Shown here: positions 10,413 to 22,400 of the stretch, one piece after another
Layout: each line of letters begins with the position of its first letter
How positions within the stretch are numbered: the stretch's first letter is position 1
Source: Dipteris shenzhenensis
Taxonomy: Eukaryota > Polypodiophyta > Polypodiopsida > Gleicheniales
Reading direction: 5' to 3' (one strand)
Length of the DNA stretch: 64,000 nucleotides
Assembly (NCBI GenBank): GCA_047967505.1
Contig: CM106541.1
Position numbers and translations under genes: made by a program
Notes under the pieces: generated by a model
Database searches by the model: none
What the model was told of the DNA's origin: nothing
Seen by the model: the letters and a program-made list of their open reading frames with translations, nothing else

Positions 10413-13400
10413 CTGTGCAAAAAGAATAAATCAGCCTCCATATCAGCACTTCCAAATTCTAAAACAAAATCCAGATGACTCTAGCATTTACAAACATAGT
10501 TTTCTTTTTAAACTGAGAAAATCTCTCTATTGATTGAAAGGCAACATGGCCAGGCCAATTTTCTCAATAAGAGAACGAAAAAGCACTGGGGACAGAGCTC
10601 CATGAATAATGGACCACTATCAAAGCCACAGTTGGAACAGATAAGGTCTTCTTGCCTATGAGACCATGAATCTGAAATCGTCATGGGAGTACACCCCCTG
10701 TTGGGGGGAACTGGAGGTATCTACTATCACACCTCAAAGAAAGAACTACTGATGAAGCTAGAACTGTAGGAAAGAAACCCATGTGTCGAGGAGTTCCTGT
10801 CGTGTCCTATATCATGTCTTGAGCATAATTAACCTGAGCTTTGCATGGGCCTGACTAGGATCCCATCTGGAGTCACGGTGGCTCTGAAATATGTCTGTCA
10901 TCTACTGCTGATGTCCTTTGCTCCTCTCTGTAAGATGTACCTGTGGGTTGTGTAAGCCATCTTAACGCCAGGATGCTGCAATAATGGAGCCTCGTATGGG
11001 ACGGTGCTCGCTCGGCCTATCTTGCTGACCTGGTGTGCCTCAAAATCAAGGTCTCGAACTCGACGTCTCCCATCCATCTCTTCTCATGAGAAGAACTCGT
11101 TTGTGATCTCTTACTGTCAGGGGCCATGTGTCTCATGAGTCTAGACTTAAGTTGGGTGACCTCATGTACAAAGAATGTGGCACATCCCTGGTTTGTGTAG
11201 TCAATGACTCCGCTCATGTCCCATGTATCCATGGGAGGAAAGACAGTGGTATCTCCTTCGAATGTCGTAATACCGGGGGCAGACATCACATCCGTACACG
11301 CCCCTTAGTCTCAACCTCATGTGTATCACAAAGGGTGCAGAGCCTCAGCTCTTTGTTTTGCAGTGTTCTTGAATCGTGTGACCTGCCTCGATCTGCGATC
11401 TATGAGATCAGGTCTTGAGCTGGCCCATGGGGGGATCCGTACTACACAGGTTTGATGGATCTGTAAGCATCCAAGAGTCTAAATGAATCCATCCTCACTT
11501 AGGTGTTGGTCCCACGTGGCTGCACAGGAGATATCTGCTGCCGGAGTGGTACTTGTGTACCAGGGTGGTTCGCTTACATGAATCCGGACTTGGAGGAGTA
11601 AGAGCTCAGGATTGAAAGACCAATGAGCAAGGATGACTCTGACTTGTTCCAAAGGGCTTCTCCATGGGAGCTAATGGAGCATCCACATCGACGTGTGGAG
11701 ATTGGCCCACGATAGGTTGGTGAGAGGGGGTGTTGGAGTTTGGAAGGTCACCTCCCCATCTTTGAGCCCCAAATGAGGAGAGCATGGGGGAGGGGCCCCG
11801 ACCATGGGCAAAACATGTGACCAGGACCAGCAGCATGGGATGCACTGATAAGAGCAGGACTGGACTTGCAAAGGAGGCTGCAGGCAGTAGCTACAGACTG
11901 CACACCACACAAGGAGCATCTGGGGAAGTCAAGAGCAGGTCGGAATGTAAGAGAGAGCTCACCTGGTCAACAGCAGAGCCTGGATCAAATGCAGCAGTAC
12001 GGCAGTCTGTACAGGCTGTCACAGGGTGATGCACTGCAGCACAATGGTGAGGCTGGAGCATACAGCGAAACAGCAGAGACGAGGCAGGCTGCAGGCGGAA
12101 AGGAGCCAGGTGTGCGCAGGGCCTATTCATAGGATGGAGGGGCAGAGCAATGCAACAGATTGGTCGGTCGAGTCTGTGGGCTGGTCGGCCAGTTCCAGGG
12201 GCTTAGTTCCCTATAAAAGGGCCCCCAAGGGTGTTAGAAGGTCACTGCCCCACTTGTGAGCCACCGATTTGAGGGGACAAGGGGGCAGGAGACCATAGGG
12301 GGTAGGGGAGGTGAAAAGGCAGAAGACCTACCTGTCAGGGAGCCCGCGCTGCAGAGTGAAGATGGCGCGACATCCTAGGTGCTCTTGGACCTGCGCACGG
12401 GCAGAGTTGACAGCTGCAACAGCAGCCCATAAGCAGGGCTTATGGGCCCTTAAATAGGCCTCGCCTAAGCTGGCCTGACGAGCCAGCAAAGGCCGACCAA
12501 TCAGGTCGGTTGGTGGGCTGGCAGGTCGGTGCCTTGGGCAGGGAGCTGACTCCCTAGTTGGCCAAAATAAGGGGGCCTAGCCCCTCCTATGAAAAGCCCC
12601 CCCTTCCCCCCTCATTCCTCATCACCTGCACTTACAGCCTTGCACACAGGCAAGCGCACAGGGAGAGGAAGAGGCTCAGCATCATTGACAGCACTCGGGC
12701 TGTTTGTACACACTCACCCTTGAGTTTTTGTTGCCCACGATTGTGGAGGAATATATCTGAGTTTTGTCCTATCTCTCTTTCAGTTTTTCTGAGTGTTATA
12801 TGAGCTAGAGAGGAAGTGAGGTGTGAGTGATTCTATCCTCTATTTCCAACATGGTATCAAAGCTAGGTTCACAGCTCTAGATCGGAGTGTTGGGGTAAAG
12901 GCACTGGCCACCCTTGTAACAGTTTTCGTCTAGTACTACTAAGTACACTAAGTACACATTGTACTTAGGTACTTAGTGGCCCTAGTCTTATCCACAGATA
13001 TATATACTAGTGTGTGTACTTGGGGAGGTACCACTTATTGTTTTATCCCCACCCACTGGTGTGTGACTACGGTGAGTGTCTCCTTCACTCCCTACTCCAA
13101 ATCTCTCTCCCTCTCAATCTCTCAACTGGTATCAGAGCCAACGGGCTCTCTCTCTCCCTCCTCTCCCTAGCCTACCCCTTCCGTACGGACCGATCCGTAC
13201 GGCCGTACGTCGTCCGTACAACCGTACGGACGGATCGCGAAGGCGCGGCTGCAAGGGCGCAGGCAAGGCGCGGCTGCAACGGCGCAGGCAAGGGCTGCAA
13301 GGCGCGAGGCAAGGGCTGCAAGGCGCGGGCGCGGGCGAGCTAAGCTGCAGAAGCAGCACGAGGCATAGGCGAAGGCGCCGTCGAGCTCCAACTGGGCGCG

Positions 13401-16400
13401 GTCGAGCTCCAGTTCCCCCCCTTCTCTCTCGAAATCTGGTACAGCACTGCTGTACTTGACTTTCACGTACAGCCAACAGTCAGGGTACCACAGATCGAGG
13501 CACATTTCTTTTCTGTTTATCTGTTTTCACGGGAAAACATTGTCTTTCGCCACTGGCATTTGAGCCAAGGTGTTCTACTTGGGGCAGGGCTTACACTCGC
13601 ACTGAGGCATTATGCCGCAAACAGTGTTGAGACAGGTCTTATCACTTGGCCAGTGATTGTACACAGTGGTGGCACTGAGAGTATGCATTGGACAGATCTG
13701 TACTTGATACTTGCAGTGTATGCTTTGTTGGATGCAACTCAATGGATTTGCAGTCAAACACCTTGTGTGAGCAGTAGCAGTTGATGCCATTTACTGTGTC
13801 AATGCACGGAATGTGCTGCCAATTCAAGGGGCTTTTGATGCTATTATGCTTGTGACAAATGCTTTAGCTTGTTGCTGAAAGTACAATCACATTTGGTACA
13901 GATTTGGTCGATTTTGACCAAGTTTGACTTTAGTCAAATTTGGGGCTTTTGTAGCCTGACCGGCAATTTGTCAAGTGGGAGCACTCTACATGCATCAGGC
14001 TAACTATGCTTTGAAAGTGCAAATTTGACTTACAGTGTTTGGTCAAAGGTCAATCTTTTCAAATTGGAGGTCACATCCCTGATTTTCTTCATGCATTCAA
14101 AGGGCTTTTGAGCCACCTTACTTCCAAACTGCAAATTCAGTTGGGGGGGAAGTTTATGAAGCATATGGAGGTCTAAAATCAGGGATTTTCATCAAAAATC
14201 AGAGATTTACAGTTCCTTTTTTTTTGACAGTCCGGGACTGTCAAACATCAGGTTTGGCTATCAACAAAAGTCAAAAATACTGCTGTTTTCTATTATATCA
14301 GTTCTGGGATTTTTCTGGAGCGATTTGACGCAGCCGTACCGCACTTTCGCCAGCGAAAAACAAAGGAACAGTTTGCTGTACTGTTTCTGCAGCAAGTGGG
14401 AGAAAAATATTCAGTTGGTTTTGTGCCACTGAAACAGTACCAAATTCACTTTTGATCGTACTTCCGCTGCGGGGGAATTTTCTTGGAGTGACTAGTGCTT
14501 AATTGCACGACTACAGGGAGTCAAACTCTACTTTCTTTACCATGAGTTCCGGCAGCGACGTGTCGTCCTTGTTTCAGATAAAGAAGCTTGAAGGAGCTAA
14601 AAATTACGACATATGGAGGACACAATGCTACAATGTGCTGATGCAGAAGGACCAGTACAAGCCTATAAAGGAGAAGGGTGTTAGGCCCCCCAACGTTACT
14701 GATGAGCAGTGGGAGAAGATGGACGGCTTGGCCAGGTCGACCATTATGCTTACAGTTGTTGATTCACTGGTTGTAGGCATCAGGGATGAACCTACTGCGT
14801 GGAAGATGTGGCAACGTCTTGAGGATACTTATGCCAAGAAAAGTGCCACGGGAAAAGCTTACTGGCTAAAAAAGCTTGTTGGTCTTCAAATGAAGGAGGG
14901 GACAGCTATGTCCACTCATATTATTGAGTTTAACAGCATATTCAGCCAGGTGATCAACAAGGGGTTGAAGCTTGATGATGAGCTGAAAGCTACACTCATC
15001 CTATGTTCTCTACCTGAGTCATGGGACACATTCAGGACTTCTACCAGCAACTCAAAAGCCATTCTGTTATTTGCAGATGTGGAGAGTGCTCTTCTACAGG
15101 AAGAGATGAACAGAAAGAACAATGCTATTGGGAAGTCAAATGCTTTGAATGCACGCAGCAGGTCCAAAACACGTGGAAAAGACAAAGAAAGAGAGAGGAG
15201 CAAGTCCCGCTCTAAGAGTGATCTTGTATGCAACTATTGTGGCAAGAAGGGACATATTGAGAAAAAGTGTTTTCAAAAGAAGAATGACCAGAGAGCCAAA
15301 GAAGGCAAGGCTCAAGGCAAGTCTAAGGGCAAAGAAAAAGAGGAGCTGAATGTTACTTATGTTAGTGACAGTGACAGTGGACATGAGATATGTTTCACCT
15401 CTTCACTGGAGGCTCATACACTTCATGCTGGTGATGGATCAGATATGTTTTCCTGGATTATAGATTCAAGTGCTTCCTTTCATGTGACATCCTACAGAAA
15501 TCTGTTTGTCAGATATGCAGGAGGGCAAAAGGGAGTTGTCTTTCTTGGTGATAACCATGCATGTTCTATCATTGGCATAGGTGATGTCAAGCTTGTTCTT
15601 GAAAATGGCCAGCAGTTAATGCTCAAAGGGGTCAGACATGTTCCTGAGGTGAAGAAAAACTTGATTTCCACAGGGTTGTTGGATGACGATGGTTATCATA
15701 CCACCTTTGGCAGTCAGAAATGGAAAATCAGCAAAGGGGCAATGGCTATTGCCAGGGGTCCTAAGGTTGATACTTTGTACTCACTTCATGCTGGACATTG
15801 TCCGCATTCTGATGTAAATGCCACCGAGCTGCCAAAGATTTCATTGTGGCATAGCCGGCTTGGCCATATGAGTATTAAGGGAATGGAGCAATTGGCTCAT
15901 TTTGGTTACTTGCCGAGTCTAAAATATTCAGATTTAAAGAAATGTGAATTTTGTCTCTACGGTCGTCAAGTACAAATACCTCATAAGAGAAGGTCAGATC
16001 AAAAATTACAGCTCTTGGAGCTAGTACATACAGATGTGTGTGAGATGCCTACACTCTCTTTAGGAGGTTCAAAGTACATACTGTCATTCATAGATGACGC
16101 CACCCGCAAAGTGTGGGTTTACACTCTCAGAAAGAAGAGTGATACGTTCAAGGCTTTCACTAAGTTTGTTGCACTGGTCGAAAATGAGACAGCCAAAAAA
16201 CTGAAAGCCTTACGATCTGACAATGGTGGAGAGTATTTGTCCAAAGAATTTCAAGAATTCTGTAAGGCAAAGGGTATTCAAAGGGTGTTGTCTGCACCAT
16301 ATGATCCTCCACAGAATGGTACAGCTGAAAAAATGTTCAGGACCATTCAAGAGAAAGTCAGATCCATGTTGTCACATGCTGCATTGCCCCACACATTTTG

Positions 16401-19400
16401 GGCTGAAGCTGTAAAGACAGTTGTGCACCTTATTAACAGGTCACCAAACAAGAGACTATGTGGCGGTGTGCCTGAACAGGCATGGACGGGTAAGCCTCTG
16501 TCTTACAAACACCTACGGGTCTTTGGTTGTGTCGCGTATGTGCATGTACGCAGGGAGGACAGAACTAAACTGGATCCAAAGTCTCTTAAATGCATATTCC
16601 TAGGTTACGGTGACAAAGGTGAGATGGGCTACAGGATTTGGGATCCCAAGAACAGAAAACTTATACGCAGCAATGATGTCGTGTTTGATGAAACCATCAT
16701 GTTCAAGGAACCTGTTGTACAGCAGGGACCTTTAAAAGTAACTATTGATGATGACAGGCATCATGGGCAACATGAACAGGCTGTAAATCAGCCACAACAG
16801 CAGCATAACCAGCCATTAAATGATGCTGCAGCAGGTCCTAATGGACAGCCAGGTATGGCAGAAGACATCCCAATGGATGAAGCACAGTTAGGTGATCTTC
16901 CTGACATGCAAATGCAGCCAGGAGACATGGGACAGCCACCTTATCTGGGTGATGAACAGGCTGGACAGCCAGCTCAAGACGATGGTCATTGGGTTAGAAG
17001 GTCAACTAGACCGACGCGGCAGCCAGAAAGATTTGTTCCAGGCATTGATTATTTGATGCTCACTGATTGTGGAGAGCCTTCATGCTACAGAGAGGCTAGG
17101 CAGAGGGCAGACAAGGTTCAATGGGATCTTGCTATGAAGGCTGAAATGGACAGCCTTCACAAGAATGGCAATTGGGAATTGGTATCCTTGCCTACTGGTA
17201 AGAAGGTACTGCCATGCAAATGGGTTTATCGACTTAAGGTCACACCTGGTGAAAAGCCAAGGCATAAAGCCAGACTGGTTGCCAAGGGGTTCAAGCAGGA
17301 ATATGGTGTTGACTTTGACGAGATATTCTCTCCTGTTGTTAAGATGACAACACTCAGAACTGTATTAGCATTGGTTGCACATGCAGATATGGACTTGGTC
17401 CAAATGGATGTCAAGACAGCATTTCTTCATGGTGATTTACATGAGGAAATTTTTATGCAGCAGCCAGAGGGTTTTACAGTGAAGGGCAAAGAGAAGCTTG
17501 TATGCAAACTAAAGAAAAGTCTTTATGGTCTAAAGCAGGCACCCAAGGAATGGTATCATAAGTTTGATACATTCATGCGAACCCAGGGTTACAGGAGAAG
17601 TGACATTGATCACTGCTTGTATACCAAGAAAGCTTCAGATGGCAGTTTACTTATCCTCATTTTGTATGTGGATGACATGTTAATTGCTGGAAAATCTCAT
17701 AATGAGATGAATGCCTTGAAAAAGAGATTGCACCAGACCTTTGATATGAAAGATCTTGGTGATGCCAACCATATATTGGGTATGCGGATACTTCGGGATA
17801 GGGAAAAGCGGTTGCTATACTTGTCTCAGAAGGAATATATTGGCAAGGTCTTGCAGAGATTTCACATGGAGGGGGGGAAGAGTATTGGTACTCCATTGCC
17901 TCCTTATGTGAAAATCAGTGCTTTGGACAGCCCTCAGACAGATGCTGAAAAAGCTGAGATGTCAAAGATTCCGTATGCATCAGCATGTGGCAGTCTCATG
18001 TATGCTATGGTTGCAACCAGGCCCGATATTGCGTTTGCAGTGGGAGTGGTTAGCAGATACATGGCTAAACCTGGCAAAAAGCATTGGAATGCAGTAAAAG
18101 GTGTCATGAGATACCTGAAGGGTACACAGGACTTGTGTATATGTTTCGGCAGTCAAGATGCAAAAGTGCAAGGTTATACAGACTCTGATTATGCCGGTCA
18201 CCCTGATACCCGGAAGTCTACTACCGGATACGTTTTCACTTTCACTGGAGGTGCAGTGTCGTGGGTATCTAGAATGCAGCAATGCGTCGCATTGTCTACT
18301 ACAGAAGCTGAATATATTGCAGCCACTGAGGCGTGCAAGGAAGCTATATGGCTATCTCGGCTAGTGGCAGATTTGGGCTACTCTAGTGATACTCCATTGT
18401 TGCATTGTGACAGTCAGAGTGCCATACAGTTGGCACGAAATCCTGTTTTTCATGCAAAGACGAAGCACATCGACGTGAAGTATCATTTTATCAGGGAGGT
18501 GCTTGAGAACAAGCAACTTCAGCTTGTGAAAGTTCACACTGATGACAATCCAGCAGATCTGTTGACCAAAGGATTGGCTGCTGAGCGGTTTGCACACTGC
18601 AGACGGCTTATGGGTATAGGATAAGCAAACCAATTGGTCTTGTACATGATGATGTATATTGCTGTTTTTTCTTTACTCTCTCTTATGGGCACACTGCCTT
18701 TAAGTGGGAGGTTGTTGGGGTAAAGGCACTGGCCACCCTTGTAACAGTTTTCGTCTAGTACTACTAAGTACACTAAGTACACATTGTACTTAGGTACTTA
18801 GTGGCCCTAGTCTTATCCATAGATATATATACTAGTGTGTGTACTTGGGGAGGTACCACTTATTGTTTTATCCCCACCCACTGGTGTGTGACTACGGTGA
18901 GTGTGTCTCCTTCTCCCTACTCCAAATCTCTCTCCCTCTCAATCTCTCACGGAGTACCTCTGCTAGAAGGCGACTCCAATTGACATTCAGGTTTGCTGCA
19001 TGGTCAAGTTCTCCGCTGTATATTCAGTTTACTGTTCTTTATTACAGCAAGGATGGAGGAAAAGGATTCTATTGTTGTCTCTTCAGCCCCTTCTCTTCCT
19101 TCCTCCTCCAAATTCTTTCTCATTTACAATCCCGAACTTCGGAGAGTCAGGGAAGCTAGACGGGTCGAACTACCCGATCTAGAAAATGAAGATCCGGAGC
19201 CATCTTGTGGCTGGGAAGTTGTGGAAGCTAACGACAGGGATGGAGGCAAAACCCGGAGACTTGTTGGACAACACGGGGAAGATTCTCATTCTAGTGGATG
19301 GTGAAGAGCTTGATAATTGGGAACACAAAGATGCCCACTCCCTAGCATTAATCATTGGGACCACGGCGGACTCTATTCTTCCGCACATCCAGGTAGCCGA

Positions 19401-22400
19401 GACGTCTGTAGAGACGTGGGCTATCCTGAAGGATTTGTATGAAATGGACAATACATCTTGGATTCTGATGCTCCAACACCAATTGTACAACCTAAACATG
19501 AATGAGGCAGACAATGTTCATGACCACCTGACAAAAGTCAAGATGGTGAGGGACCAACTCGCGGCAGTTGGTCAGAAGGTAGAGTCAAGTCAACTGGCAT
19601 TGTTGACCTTACACAAGCTACCTAGAAGCTTTGAGAGTTTCGTGACTACGGTCACTGCAGGACAGAGGACCAAGCCTCTCATCTTCGAGGAGCTTGGGCC
19701 TTTACTATTGCAGGAAGAGGCTTGAAAAAAGCTGTTTATGCAATCGGACGAGAAGGCTCTCGTGGCAAGGGACAAGCCCGGCAAGGGTAAGTTCAAAGAC
19801 TCCAAGAACAAAAACAAGACTGATGATGCAGAGAAAATGAGACAGATGAAGTGCTTCTACTGTGAGAAGCTTGGTCATTCTGCTAAAGAGTGCCGCAAGA
19901 AGAAGGCAGACCTCAAGAAGGAGTTCAAGTCCAAGGAGGAGCCAAAGACCGAATCGGAAAACGTCATGACTAGTGCTCTCTTCATCATCACTGAGTACTG
20001 CTCCGCTTATGCAGTCAGTGAGGGAGAGGAAGGTTGGCATGTGGACAGTGGAGCTTCAAAGCACATGTCCAACAAGAAGGAATGGTTCAAAACCATGGAA
20101 GGTACGCATCCCGATTTCAAGGTCACTGTTGGGCATAACCGATCATGCCCTGTGAAGGGTGTCGGTAGTATTTCGTTCATTACGACTGCAAGAAACGAGG
20201 CGTTGATTTCCGGTGTATTGTATGTACCGAATTTGTGCAAGAACCTATTGCTTGTCAGTCAGATGGACTAGCACAATATGTTGGTGTTATTCGACAACGG
20301 CAAGGTCACTATCACATCCAAGGCAAATGAACACCTAGGTGGTGGCTCGAGGTGTTGAGGAGCATGAGCTATATCGGCTCAACACTCTGTTGGTGCACGG
20401 GGACCATGGAAGATCTAGTTTATGGCACGAGCAGTTCGGTCACGTCAACTATGGCACTCTCTCCGAGATGCAGAAGACAAAGATGGTGGATGGACTTCCA
20501 CCGATTGCAAGCAATGATCGTGTCTGCAAGGCTTGCGTGGAAGGCAAGCTACACAGGGACAAGTTCTCACAGGAGGCCTCATCATGGGCCAAGAAGCCGC
20601 TCAAGTTAGTTCACACCGACATCTGCGGCCCAATGTCGACAAATTCATTTACAAGTTTGCAGTATTCTCTCTTACTTGTTGATAATTTCAGTCGCATGAC
20701 ATGGGTATTCTGCCTAGCCAAGAAATCTCAGGCTTTCGAAAAATTCAAAGACTGGAAGGCCCAAGTAGAGAAGGAGAGCGGAGAGGTAATCAAAGCCTTC
20801 TGCACCAACAAAGGGGGAGAGTTCACTTCTACCGAGTTCAATGGATTCTGCAAGAAGCAAGGGATTAAGAGATAGCTCACGACAGCTCGCACATCTCAAC
20901 AGAATGGAGTTGCTAAGAGGAAGCACAGGACCGTCGCAGAGACAAGGTTGACCATGTTGCAAGGGAGGAATCTCTCGAAAGCTTGCTGGGGTGAAGCCGT
21001 GAACATTGCCGTTCACATCCTCAACAGAACCAAGACCAAGGTTGTTGATGGCAAGACTCCATACGAAGCTTATCATGGTAAGAAGCTCATCAAATCTCAT
21101 CTGAGGTTTTTTTGTTCTACAGCATTTGATGAGCGAACAAAGCTGGATCCCCATAGCCGAAGCTGTATCTTTGTGGGATATAGCGAAGAGTCCAAGGCCT
21201 GCTGCCTATTCGACACGGACAAGAAGAAGATCCTTATCAGCACGGATGTGATCTTTGAAGAGACCAAGCCACAGCCTGTCGGGGAGGTTCCAAAACTTCT
21301 AGCGTTACCCCCACCCAAAGTCACCATCCGCGAGGTGGAGCCGACTAAAGACCCCTAGGAGGAGGAGGAGGAGGAGGTGGAGCATGATGCCATTCCAGAG
21401 CCAGCTCCCAAGTCAACTTCATCCAAAGTACCTCCATCTGAGAAGAAGCTACCTCAATGGTATTTGAAGACGTTAGCAGACGCACAGGTCACGGACATAC
21501 CCGAAAGTCGTTCCAGAGCGTGGCGGTCTCAAAGAAACATGAAGACTCCCTCCGTGAACTTCGCTTTGGTAGCTCAACTTGCGGAGTCCCATTTCTTTCA
21601 AGAAGCGAAGGATATACCAGAATGGCAGGAAGCCATGAAGGCAGAGATGGTTATTTTGAAAAATGACACCTGGGATTTAGTGCCAAAACCAACCGGGCGA
21701 AAGGTCATCGGGACTAAATGGGTGTACAAGCTTAAGTTCAAGTCAAATGGGAGCTTGGACAAGTACAAAGCAAGATTGGTGGTGAAAGGCTATGCACACA
21801 GTCAAAAGGACTTGACTTCGACGAGACCTTTGCCCCCACGCTAGGATGGTGACTATTCGGACAGTCATTGCCTAGGCTGCTCATCATAGTTGGCCTATCT
21901 TTTAGATGGACATCAAGTCTGCATTTTTTTATGGTAACTTAGAGGAGGAGGTATATGTGGTGCAGCCACCAGGATTTCAAATTCCAGGATCCCCATCAAA
22001 AGTCTGAAAGCTAAAGAAGGCCTTATGCGGGCTGAAACACGCCCCCAGAGCTTAGTACCAACGGATAGATATTTTCTTTCAAAAGATCAGGCTTCAACGG
22101 AGTCCATCAGAGGCAAATCTCTATCTCGACACAGAGGGGGATTTGTGCCTGGTATTGATTCTATATGTGGATGACCTCATCATTACTGGGGATCATACGA
22201 AGAAGATTGCTCAAGTCAAGAGACTTCTTATGGAGAAGTTCGAGATGACTGACTTAGGCATACTTCACTACTTTCTTGGGATTGAGGTGAAGCAGGGAAA
22301 GAGCAATATCTTTATTTCACAGGAGAAGTATTGTAGGAAACTGCTCAAACGCTTTGAGATTGAAATTTGCAAAGCTGCAGTGACTCCCATGGAAACTGGT

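Larger units (their letters stand above)
12888..18949 (+). mobile_element. Copia-1: intact, young Ty1/copia retrotransposon
   Basis: LTRs of 237 bp (12888-13124; 18713-18949) start TGTTGGGG and end CTCTCA. The TSD is CGGAG (12883-12887; 18950-18954). The primer-binding site TGGTATCAGAGCC starts at 13127 and matches tRNA-iMet; the polypurine tract AAGTGGGAGG ends at 18711. The LTRs differ by one substitution (near 12997 versus 18820) and two compensating 2-bp indels, so the insertion is recent. It lies in the leader of copia-2, so it is the youngest layer of the nest. Confidence 0.96.

Noticed and set aside
13014-13505. Overlapping GC-rich open frames on both strands (Arg/Ala-rich)
   Set aside because: They lie in the copia-1 leader and encode low-complexity repeats on both strands; no domain and no start context.
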